DNA from: Schizophyllum amplum
Lineage: Eukaryota; Basidiomycota; Agaricomycetes; Agaricales; Schizophyllaceae
Reading direction: 5' to 3'
Length of the DNA stretch: 64,000 nucleotides
Assembly: GCA_007026445.1 (NCBI GenBank)
Contig: VDMD01000024.1
Location: 248,001 to 312,000, forward strand
The position numbers and the translations under genes were made by a program. Of the stretch, positions 11,260 to 21,500 are shown one piece after another (positions within the stretch are counted from its first letter, which is position 1; every line of letters begins with the position of its first letter). The notes beneath the pieces were generated by a model, which was not told the origin of the DNA, ran no database searches, and saw only the letters and a list, made by a program, of their open reading frames with translations.

Positions 11260-11940
11260 CCTGACGACACCGGCTGCCGGATGCCGCTCCGGCCTCTTAC
11301 CGCCTTAGGGAATCCGAAATATCAGACGTTGCTCTGGTGTGCCCGAGCAGCGCTCAATAACTCAGACAAGGCCGGACCAGAGATGAGTTCTGTCTTATAT
11401 TATTGACACTTCCATTGCAGTCCGGCAGACTGATATACCTTTCTCTGTTTCGCAAACAAGGACAACAAACATCAGAATGCAGGAAACAGCGTGCATTGTC
11501 AATGTGTCCTCGTATGCTGACCCAGTGTATGTAGCAGAGTCACAGTAATACTAACACTATGCGGTCGACATGACATGACCTCAGAGCAGAACAGGGACAA
11601 AAGGACGAGTGGTAAGTAAAAGCGAATCTATGGCCGCGAGTCTTGACGCGATCACCTGACATGTTGGAGTTCATCATCATGATCATTCGAACGACCCAGG
11701 ACGCCCCGCCCGAGCGGATTCCACGCACCTGCCACTTCAGCACCTTGTTCAGCCAAGCATATTCCACAGCCGTCGTCCAAACCGTCTAGAGATAGCAGAG
11801 TGAGTACCAATTAGATAAAAACATGCGGCAGAGTGCCTGCAGATGATCCCTATAAATTACGAAGTCCCTCGCGGCCCACGTCCTGCGAGGTGCCACTGTC
11901 CCATTAAAAACGAAAGCCCTCTAATGACCGCTGACATTGT
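11260..11940. other. Intergenic, no gene seen
   Basis: 680 bp between the MULE target duplication and the 3' end of the first F-box-like gene. Only short, composition-poor open frames occur. The first 100 bp are GC-rich; the rest probably includes the 3' flank of the minus-strand gene. Confidence 0.5.
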
Positions 11941-12906
11941 TCAAGTTGTCCAGCAGCCTGGCGCTGTCCCATCCAGATAATTCGTCCACATCTTCACAGC
12001 CGGCGACGCGGGAACGCAACGCCGCACACGATTGTCCTCGTGCAGCTCGCCGTTGTCCATCTCGTTTTCAGGATCATATACCAGCACACGTAGGAGCTCG
12101 AGTTGTGCACAGCTCTCAATAGCCGTGCTGATCGCCTCGGGATACGGCCCGTCCTTGCCCCAGAACAGGTTCACCTGCGACGTATAAGCGCTCTAGCCGT
12201 GGGCAAAAAAGCGAGCGGACATCAAACGCACCTGTGTCAATGCCGGAAGGGCTCTCAAGTCCGCGAGCGCCGGCGGCGCATCCCAATACACCAGCTCCAG
12301 ATGGCGCAGCGTCGTCGCCCACGAGCACGACGACACGGCCGCTTGCCGTACGGTCACCGGCTCGCCCTCGCCCTCGGCCCCCCTCGCACGGCACAGCGGC
12401 GAGAGCACGGTATTGAACGTCCCGAGCTCAATGTTTAGGCTGCGCAGCGGCATGCGGTGGAGGAGTGGCACGATCGCCTCGCGGTCGTCGAACTTGACCC
12501 AACACGCCAGGTCGCGCACACCCGAGCACACCGCGAGCACCTGCATCGCGACGTCGGCGCCCACCGCGCAGGTGATGCACAGGCTCTTGACCGTGCGCTC
12601 GAAAAACGCCGCGGGCTTCATGGTGAGCGTTCGCAAGAACTTCTGCACGCGCCCGAGATTGATGACATGGCGCGCGGAGGAGTCGAGGACGACCGTGTTG
12701 TAGATGAGGGGGTTGATGCTGGGCGCGGGGCAGGTCATCGGGGGAAAAAAAAACTTATGGTAGGGGGCGACTCACATGCTATGCACCCGCCGTGAGACAA
12801 GGGTGAGCTCGAGCGCGGCCTTGGGCGCGAGGATCGCTGCCCACAGCAGGATTTCGTCCTCGAGCTCGGCGGGGAGGCAGATGGGGGCGAGCAGGTACGT
12901 TACCAT
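11941..12906 (-). CDS. F-box/LRR-like protein, tandem paralog 1
   Basis: Starts at ATG 12906 (MVTYLLAPICLPAELEDEIL) with an F-box-like N-terminus: LPAELEDEILLWAAIL then LELTLVSRRVHS. The first intron is about 70 nt and contains a nine-A tract on the plus strand. Exon 2 encodes NPLIYNTVVLDSS and regularly spaced leucines of an LRR-like body (VRDLACWVKF, LRSLNIELG, LRHLELVYWDAPP). A second intron (GTGCGT...GTCGCAG) leads to the last exon VNLFWGKDG...MWTNYLDGTAPGCW. Length is about 280 aa. It shares the xWxNYxDGxxPxCW C-terminus with the next gene, so the two are tandem duplicates. F-box proteins are usually SCF substrate receptors; the substrate cannot be guessed. Confidence 0.68.
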
Positions 12907-13390
12907 GGTCAGCGGCGAGACGATGGTCGGGAGCAAGAGGGGAATTGCCTATCCGCCGGTCCACCGCGGTCTTTGCGGATTCTTGATATCTGGGCGGCGA
13001 CTGATACTTATTGCATGTCCAATCACAATGCTTTATACCCTCGGCCCGACCGCGCCGGGGGCCTTAGAACATCCGTTCCGTCGTCCGATCACTAAGTACC
13101 GATCACATTCCCCCGCCCAGCCCCCACCAGAATCGAGGCTTCTGCTGTTCTCTACAACTCCGTGTGGCCTCCGAGCAGAGCAACGCTGGGGCGCACGCCG
13201 AGAGTGGAGTGGGTGTACACTGGCACTACCACATGGAAGCACAGAATTTCATCGGCTATTCCGAGCTGATTCCGAGTGGATGAGTGAAATACTAGTAGGG
13301 ACGACCGCCTGAATATAACAGGTACGAGCGTCCAGAGTACCCTCTTATCGAGTCGTCTGCTAGCTACAGTATTCTAGCTCTACTCGATAT
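12907..13390. other. Intergenic between tandem paralogs
   Basis: 484 bp that should contain the promoter of paralog 1 and the 3' flank of paralog 2. I see no further gene. Confidence 0.45.
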
Positions 13391-14322
13391 CTATAAGCTC
13401 CAGCAATGAGGGTACGCGCCATCCACGTAATTCCGCCACAGCGAGGCCCCCTCATGGGGGCTGCTCGCCAGATACTTCACCTTCCCAGAGACCAGGATAT
13501 CCGGCAGCAAACGTAACATAACGCGCAGACGCCTCAGGCGCGGCGGCGACAGCAGCACGTCTAGCACCCGCGGCGCCGGCCTGCCGAACGCGCGCAGGTT
13601 GAGCTCGCGCAGGGCCACCAGTGGCGCGAGGCTGGGGAGGGGCACGACATCCAGGGCCTCCGCACCCCAGTACGCGACCTCGAGGAACTCCAGGGTCCCG
13701 CACCACGCAGGTAGGGCGGCGCCATCACCTGCTTCCGCTATACAGCTTGAGAAGGCGAGGAGGTGCGTGGTGAGGCTGCGCAGGGGCATAGGGTGTATGA
13801 GTGGCGCGAGGCGGATGCGCCAGTCCTTCCAGCACACGAGATTGACAACACCAGTGCAGACGGTGAGAATGCGGACAGCGTCGGCCGGTGGGACGAGGGC
13901 GTGGATGTACAGGTTCTTCACAGCCCGCGCGAAAAAGTATGCGGGCTGCGAGGCGATAGCCAACATGAAAGATTGTACGCGCGCGTAGAGGCCGTTGCGA
14001 TCAGGATGGTCAAGGATGACAGTCTCGTAGATTACAGGTGCCACTCTGGAGGTTGTTAGCTAAACTCAACAGAGGACAGGCAGCGATGGGGACGTACAGT
14101 GAGTGTATAGCCTTGGAGACACGAAGGAGGCTCAAGGCGTGCGCAAGATCTTCTCGAGCAACATGCAAGAATATCTCTGCAGCTATATCCCAGGGAATAT
14201 CTTCTATGTTTTGATGAAGGGAGCCTGGCGGTCAAATGCTAGAGAGGTGGCCATGGACATGGAAAACGTCTGAGCTTCGAGGGAGCTGCGTGCAAGTCAG
14301 AGATTGTAGGGATAAGCTGCAT
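13391..14322 (-). CDS. F-box/LRR-like protein, tandem paralog 2
   Basis: The main exon ends at 13391 and encodes APVIYETVILDHPDRNG ... LWRNYVDGAYPHCWSL, clearly paralogous to the gene at 11941-12906 (shared VIYxTVxLD, VKxLxI, VCxGVxxLxCW and C-terminal W-NY-DG motifs). The preceding exon carries the F-box-like EDIPWDIAAEIFLHVARE and LSLLRVSKAIHS, joined through a 50-nt intron ending just before 14042. The 5' end is uncertain. I place the ATG at 14322 (MQLIPTISDLHAAPSK), using a 43-nt intron with a poor GTTTTC donor. A different first exon is possible. Predicted length is about 285 aa. Confidence 0.62.
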
Positions 14323-15238
14323 GGTGGCTGCCAGTGCAAGTGCAACGTCGGGAGGAAGACGGGCCGGAGAAGCGTCGCGTGGCCTAAAAGTCATCCATTT
14401 CGGGAAGTTTGATGGCACGCGAGCGATCCACGCCGGGCCGCGGCAGCTCATTGTGTGTTTCAATTCGCACCTGGTTTGCATACTTTACTGCTTGCGTATG
14501 CTTGTGCCCCGCTTCCGTCTTCGCACCTTCAAGCTTCACCTCTGAGCCTCAGGACAGGACGACATGGAACTCCGCTTTCAGTAGCCCTTCGATGGAGGCA
14601 TGAAATGCTCACAGCCTAAGTACTTAGGCACGATATGCATTGATTTCCTATGAATCAGCTCTTGACAGCCACTTTCACTGAAGTTGAATGACTGAGCTGC
14701 CCAGGGCCTTCCGAAGGGACAGATGTCCCCTCTGTCACATGGTCAATCGACAGGATGTAAATTAAGTGCACGGACTGTGTCCCACCAAAGTCCACCAATC
14801 ATCCTGAGCAAAGCCTCCCGTATATAAAGCGCTCAATCCATGTCTATGTCTCCCAGCATCTGATCCTAGCGATTTGCATCGATTCAGGCTGCCTCTACAC
14901 GAAGCAGTACTCTCAGCAGCCTCTACAACACATCTCGACCCGTCACAATGCCACCCTGATGCCACCGTATCAGGTGCCACTGGCCAGCAGGGCGTGTATG
15001 TCTGGCTCAATCCGGCTTCCCTGCCAGTGTCGTTATCGAAGTCTGAGATTCTGCCCCTCTCTCTGCCCTCTCTCTAGGCTCGTCCGTCGTTGACTTCCTT
15101 CTCGCCGACGAAATATATATTCCTCCCTCGCGTCGTAACTCGTTCTGCCAGCGGGCTTGCCGCTCGCGGCTGCGCGCGCGAATCCATGACTCGACCCTTC
15201 TCACTCAGTTCGGCTTCAGCGCCGAATACGACTGCTAC
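14323..15238. other. Intergenic with an orphan TATA-like promoter signature
   Basis: No intact gene is visible. TATATAAAGC at 14821 is followed by pyrimidine/CA-rich sequence and an ATG at 14948 that hits a stop after three codons. This looks like a promoter without a usable reading frame, either a decayed gene or a non-coding transcript. Confidence 0.4.
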
Positions 15239-15737
15239 GAGCCTGTACAGCAACCGCCGATTTCCAGCGGAAACCGTTTCCGCTGAGAACTGACGGCAAG
15301 TCGCCGACGGCATCAGCCGGCAGGGACCGGGCGCGTGGTGTTTCTCCGGCCACGCGCTTGCGTCATCACCAGCGCCCGTCCTTCCCGCCCTCCAGCTCGT
15401 CGTCGCGCGCGTCGCCGCCGCGAGTTCCATGTCGTTGACGATATTTTTGATTGACGTATAACTTTATTAGAACCATACATGTGAGCTTGTTCATTCGCTA
15501 TACCCTACGACGCTTATGAGCGATATGCAAAACCTTGGCGGTTGGGCAACGTCGACGGGGCACCGCAGCGGCGGCGACACGCGCGACGACGAGCGGGAGA
15601 GCGGGCGCTGGTGATGACGCAATCGCGTGGAGAAACACCACGCGTCCGGCCCCTGCCGGCTGATGCCGTCGGCGACTTGCCGTCAGTTCTCAGCGGAAAC
15701 GGTTTCCGCTGGAAATCGGCGGTTGCTGTACAGGCTC
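15239..15737. repeat. Foldback inverted repeat (non-coding), possible foldback/MITE-type element
   Basis: The left arm 15239-15422 is the near-exact reverse complement of the right arm 15568-15737. The outer 86 bases of the arms are identical. Further in there are a 4-base gap, a few substitutions and one divergent patch. The loop (about 145 bp) is AT-richer than the arms. Each arm contains a near-perfect 21-bp palindrome built on CAGCGGAAAC (15265-15285 and 15691-15711). No protein-like ORF spans it. TAC lies directly outside both ends, too short to prove a target duplication. Confidence 0.8.
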
Positions 15738-16200
15738 TACGAGGGGAAGCCTGTCCCCGAACCCCGACTGATAGCCTACGGGGGTCGGCGGCAGAGTTCA
15801 CTGCAAAGCAATTGAAGCAGTATTTGGAGAAGGAGACGAATTGTGAAGTAGTGAAGATTGTGCTCTGCAGTTCTTCCTGTTACGCTTGCTGTTCGTACTG
15901 TAACATTGTCTAGGCTGAACAATCCTTTCCCTCATCGCACACTCGCAGGGAGATCGCACCAAGCCAGTCAATAAGTCATATGCTACACAGTTATAGTTGC
16001 TTGTGATACAAATATGGATACACCCCGTCCAGCGAGGATCTCCGCCGATTATGCCCGTGATATGTACCGTACTCTCGTCCAAGATAACCCCATGAATTGT
16101 CGTGTCTTGTTCGTCGCAGTGGTGACCCCAAGGCCGCTCGCGTGCGCGCGAGCTGCTCGCGACAGCAGATGTCGCTAGCGGCCAGTATTGGATTGGTCGA
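15738..16200. other. Intergenic, no gene seen
   Basis: The stretch between the foldback repeat and the stop of the DUF7598-like gene, presumably including that gene's 3' untranslated region. Confidence 0.4.
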
Positions 16201-17243
16201 TCACTTGCTCGACGCATTCAGCTTCGCCGCATACCGCGGCAGCGTCTCCATCGGCTTCGAGATCAGGTAGCCCTTCAAGCCCGCCGCCTTCTCGCCCTGG
16301 CGGCCGAACCCGAAGCCCGCCTTCGTGTCCATCGCGGGCTGCTTCTCCGACATGCCTGGCGCGCCCGCGTTCTTCTTGTTCCCGAACGCTGCCGCGTTGA
16401 ACTTGCCAGCGAACGCGTTGTTCTTGTCCGCGAACGCATTGGAAACGAAGCTCGGCGGCTTGATGTTGGAGATATCCACGGGTCCGATGTGCGTGGGCAG
16501 TACATGCGCGGCGGTAGCCTTCGCATGATCGCGCCACGCGAAGAGAGAGCGCTTCGTCTTGGCGCCGGCGCGAAAGATGAGGCCGACGAGGACGTTGAGG
16601 ACGCCGACGGAGAAGAGGAAGAAGGCGGCGACGAGCGTGAAGTCGTCAATGTGGTGCGAGAGAATGGAGGCGCCAAGACTACGAAAGGGAAAGGGTCAGT
16701 CACTGAGTCTCTCGGGGAATGGAGGGGGAGCGCACAGGCACTGAATGACACCAAGCGCGCCGAGGCCGAAGTCGTCGCCCAGGATGGGGAAGAAGCGGTT
16801 GAAGAAGGCCATCGGCCAGCCGAGCTCGGACAGCAGCAGTACTATGACTTGGAAGAGTATGAACAGGCGGTTGAGCACTGCCCAGAAGATGCCCAGGGGC
16901 TGATTTGGCACGGTGCTGCCTCTATTCAAAGACGCGTCAGTAGATGCACTCTGAAGAAAGGCAGCAGAACGCACTCGATGTAGTCCCCGTTCAGATAGTC
17001 CGTCATCGTCGAGTTCATTGCGCTGCTCGAGTCATCCGCGGCCTTGTCCGCCGCCATGAAGCGGTTGACGGCCTCGATGTCATGCACGAGCGTCTCGATG
17101 TTGCTGGCGAAGACGAGCAGTAGGCCGATGATGCTCAAGGTGCGGATGATGTTGAGGCCAATGAAGAAGTCTAGGGTGACGCGTTAGCAAAGTGCCTTTT
17201 TGCGCGGACCAGCGCATCACTCACATGCGCGGGGAGGAAGCAT
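16201..17243 (-). CDS. Four-helix fungal membrane protein (DUF7598-like)
   Basis: The ATG at 17243 opens a tiny exon (MLPPRA), then TYR-joined YFFIGLNIIRTLSIIGLLL. Four hydrophobic segments follow: FFIGLNIIRTLSIIGLLLVF, LGIFWAVLNRLFILFQVIVL, an FFNRFFPILG/LGALGVIQ segment, and DDFTLVAAFFLFSVGVLNVL. Between helices 1 and 2 lies an acidic loop with NSTMTDYLNGDYIE. The C-terminal tail is soluble, rich in Ala/Asn/Lys/Phe with NAFADKNNAFAGKFNAAAFG, and ends KLNASSK. Several 45-60-nt introns are present. Length is about 265 aa. The pattern fits a conserved Agaricomycete membrane family of unknown function; I assign the family from memory of its layout only. Confidence 0.7.
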
Positions 17244-18599
17244 CTTGGTGGTCGTGGGTGGTAAGAGCGGCAGTGGTGGTGGCTAGAACTCGGTATGAAA
17301 GGGATAGATACTGCTTGCGTATCTATTTAGTCGTCAAAAGAGTGCGTGCGCAGCACGAGGAGAGGCGTCAGATCAAGTAAGAAGGGGCGTTAGAGAACGT
17401 GAAAGGGAAGTTGAAAGGCGCGTGCCGGGCGCGAGGTGCGAGGGGGGCAAATGGTGGTGCGAAAGCAAGGCGGGGTGTTTAGTTTTATCGGGCGGCATCT
17501 CTTGTTTTGATGGCAAGTTTTGGGGTTGCCATGAGACTGTGCATTGCCCGCCAGGTCCACGCATGGTCTGCATTGTTGCACAAAAGAGGAACAATAAGCT
17601 ATTGTGCACCGCCACCGGCCTTCGGCCGCCAGCGCACGTGATTAAATCAGACGGGCCGTGTTCCGGACTCGGCTTTCTCTTTTCTCCTCCTTCCTCTCAT
17701 GTATCCTCCTCCCATCCAACATTCATGTGTCCTCTCTGACGCCAATAGCAAGCACTGCCGACTCTTTGTGGTGAGAATGTGGCTCTTTCTTGCTCTTTGA
17801 TGACACTCTTTGTATCCATTACATCCGCTGAGCGAGGCGCGTCGCCAGGCGCCGGCCTCTCCATGGTTTGAGTCTTCGACTCCATATCTTCTCTCTGATC
17901 CTTCACATTTCATTCATATCGATTGACATGGACTGACAACACTTCACTTGCAGGAGGACTATCCTTCGATATCGTTGAGCAACAAAGCGGTTTCATTCGC
18001 GCTCACCTCCTCCTCATGAACCACCCGTTCAGGACCTCCATTGGCATTGAATTTTCACTTGCACAAGTAGACTTATCTTGAAGCAAGTAATTCAATTCAT
18101 CCGTTCGTGTATCCCGATCTACCTGGTGCGCACTTCAAGATCGAGCTATGGGCCCCCATGGCCCATTTTGAGCGCTCGACGGCTGGCTTTACATGCGTCC
18201 TCCCCCAATCGTCCCCTCGCAAAGTATTTAGCACACTTGGGCCTTGGAGGCCACTCATGTGGATGGTGCTGCTCGGCACTTCAAGTTCGTTGAAATCAAA
18301 TCTGTCCTTGAGGGAAATACCACCTGAGGTGGGAAGCTGAGTGCTCTGCGCGTGCACAACAAAATGCCTTCATATATAGGACATGAATTCTGCCTTTGAG
18401 TTGTCTACGCAGGAGTGTCAACGAAGGGACGTTCGTTAGTGAAATGAGTTAGGCGTCGGAAGGTCGGACCGAAGTATGTACGCGCTGTTGATGCGTATTT
18501 GGAAAACGCGTCGCGGCCTTGTCCTCAACCTCGTCTGGCGTCACCGCCAGACACCTCAATCGGGACTCTTAAAGTCCAGCACAGCGCCACTTGGGCGCC
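17244..18599. other. Intergenic, divergent promoter region
   Basis: 1.36 kb between the divergent DUF7598-like gene (-) and Nup192 (+). It contains scattered short ORFs without domain character. I see no RNA gene or repeat of note. Confidence 0.5.
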
Positions 18600-21500
18600 A
18601 TGGAACACATTCCGCGGCTCAAAACACTCCTCCTAGCCGTTGCGAACGGAGCAACGTCACCAAACCTCGAAGAGAATGTCTTCAACGCCCTGAACGCGTC
18701 AAAACCCCAGCTACTCCGCTTGCTCGATGTCGGCCCACGAAATGCGCAGGAAAAGAAGGAGCTGGAAGCTGGTGTGTGACTGCGCATACCCTCACCTTTC
18801 ATCATGCTGATCGGCGTACAGGGAGGATATACATCAAGGGCGCCCAGCGCGCATTGAACCGGGAGTTCGTGCAGCAGGCCCTCTATTTGGCGCAGGAGCT
18901 TGACTGTTCGGAAGCGTACGTCACCGACATACTATGGGAGGTACAGAAGGAGTACCACAACGACGACCCCCTGCGCTGGCTCGAGCTGTCCGTGGCGGTC
19001 TTCCACCGAAGACGACGGGACCTGGCACACTGCCTCGAACTTCTGTTCGACCTGGTCAAGACCTCGGGGGACAACTGGATCTCGTTGAGGCTTTGGACGC
19101 AGAACGAGCTTATGAACCACCCCTCGGCAGGGTCCTTCCCGGCGCGCGTCATGAAGGAGCTTGAGACCGTTACAAACTTGATCGCGCGGACGGAGGCTAC
19201 GAGGAGGAATGCGCGAAGCAACACCATGATGCCTACCGCAGGTATGTCGCCTGCACTATTGCAGTCGTAGAGACACTGAACGCCTTCGCAGGAACATCGT
19301 TTACGTTCGGTGCGGATGTTCTCACCGCCCGCATAGACTCACTCAAGAGCGAGCGACGAACAATGGCGCTCGTGCTCTGCGCCGTGCTTGCCAACGACTT
19401 CTTCGCTTCATCCGACATCAAGATGGTCATCGACTGGTTGGCAGATCGACCCAACGACCCTCTCACCTACTATATGCTAACCGCGCTGTTCACCGTCCTC
19501 GAGCCCATCGACCCTGACGTCGGCATAGGCACAATACGCGACTCTCTTCCACGAGACGCGTCGCTTGTGTCACACGTGTCCAAGAAACTAGCCGCCACGA
19601 CCACTTGGAAGGACAACGGCCTGAAGGGCGCCGTCCTCTTGAAATGGACCCTCTTCTTGACGGACGCACGCCATCTAGACGAGAAACTCGAACAGAGCCC
19701 AGGCCTCACAGCCGACGAGCTGGAGTCGCAGACATACAGTGCCATATATGCAGGCGCTTTCCAATTCCTGACGTGTGTCATGCTGCACTTGGAAAGGCGA
19801 CAAACTCCCTCTACCCGCGGGTTTGATCTCTCTCAGGCGCAGCTCGACCAGCGCGAAGTTCCACCAGAGGCTTTCAAGCCATTGACCTACGCCACATTTC
19901 AAAGCCTCGTCCGGAGCACCATCTCGTACGCCTCTCCCGTTATACGCAGAATCAAGCAGCGTCAAGAGGACCGCGGCCTCGCCCGCGGCGACCGGCAACG
20001 CGCAGCGGAGGAGCAGCGCAACGACATCCCCACCCTCTTCGCCTTCATCGGCCAGCTGTACTCCGCCCTCCCGCCCGACTCCGCATTACCTTTCTGGGGC
20101 TCCGCACCGCTGAGCGCGACATTGACATACCACGAACAGCAGGAAATGGAGACTGGGAAGCTACCGAATTTCTTGCAGTTCGCCGTGTGGCAGACGCCGA
20201 TCCCCGCCGTGGGACAGACGTCAATGCCCGCCGTAGGGCAGGCGCCGCAGGCGGACGCGAGCATGGCAATCGCACTGTATGACATGCTCAGTGGGCTCGC
20301 GCACGGGCGGCAATGCAGCGAACTCGCGTATAACTTCATGGCGCGGGCGACCGGGGACGTCGTCGCAGGCGGCATGCTGGCCTCCGGCTCGTCGGGCGGG
20401 CAAGGTGTGTCGTGGGCGGCGATATTCAGCGCGATTGAGTACTGGGTCAACCAGGGACCGCCGCGGACGACGCAGGCGCAGTCGCTCATTGCCGGTCCGT
20501 CATTCTTGGGGCAGTCGTCGATGTATCAGTCGCAGGTGGCCCAACCGCCGCCCAAGCCTATTGGTATCACACTGAGCGAGGTGTTGCTCGCGCAAGCCTT
20601 CCTTCGGTTCACAGCGACGGTGGTGCGGCACTCGGTCGCGGTGCGCGAGACCCTGGCAAGGCATGCGATTTATCACGGGCGGTATGCTATCCAAGACATG
20701 GTCGTGCTGATCACGCTGGCGGTGCCTTTGGAGCTGAAGGCGGCGCTTTTCGAGACTTTGGCAGCCTTTGGGGAGCCGGGGGCGGGACGACAAGGTGTGG
20801 AGATCTGCATGGCAATCTGGACCGCGATGGAAAAGGAGCAGGTCATCGACGTCCGCGGGAGCATAGGCAGCATGGGTATTCCCGTACCCCCGACGAAGGG
20901 TGTCGAAGTGGAGCTCGAGGAGATCGAGATGCCGAACAAGGTCTTCCCCGAGACCACGGCCTTCCTGCGCCTTCTCACTACGCTCGTGCACACGCCGAAG
21001 AGGCTATCAGTCCGTGGCCAAGCCCTTGACTCGGAGAGCCTCAACACCGTCCCCGCGGGCCTCGGGCAGCCCTACCGGCACCCGGGCGCGGGGCCATACG
21101 TACGCTTCGTCGTCGACACTGTCTTTGCAAACGTGCATGCGCGGGAGTACCGGAACCCTGCGGACCGCTGGGAGATCAACGACCTCTGCCTATGCTTCAT
21201 CGAACGCCACCTCGCGAGCTTTGCGCCAGAGAAGCTCGTGGAGGTCAGCGAGGACGCGCAGGCACTGCGGCAGGTCGCGGAGGCGCTCGTGGTGCACCCA
21301 GGATACGAGCTCGTCGTGCGGTTGCTGTCCGAGACGCCTCTGCGCGGGACCATCCTGCAGTACACGGTTGACGGTGTGGATGGCATGGCAGGCGATCTGG
21401 GGCAGGAACCGTTCTTCTGCACGTCGTTGATCCGCGTGGTGCGCATCATACAAAGGGTACTGGAGATCCAGGACGTGTTTCTCGATGTGCTGGTGCCCCT

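Noticed and set aside
18434..18620. In-frame upstream extension of NUP192 starting near 18476
   Set aside because: The extension is in a different frame from the MEHIPRLKTLLLAV start, which gives the expected N-terminus.
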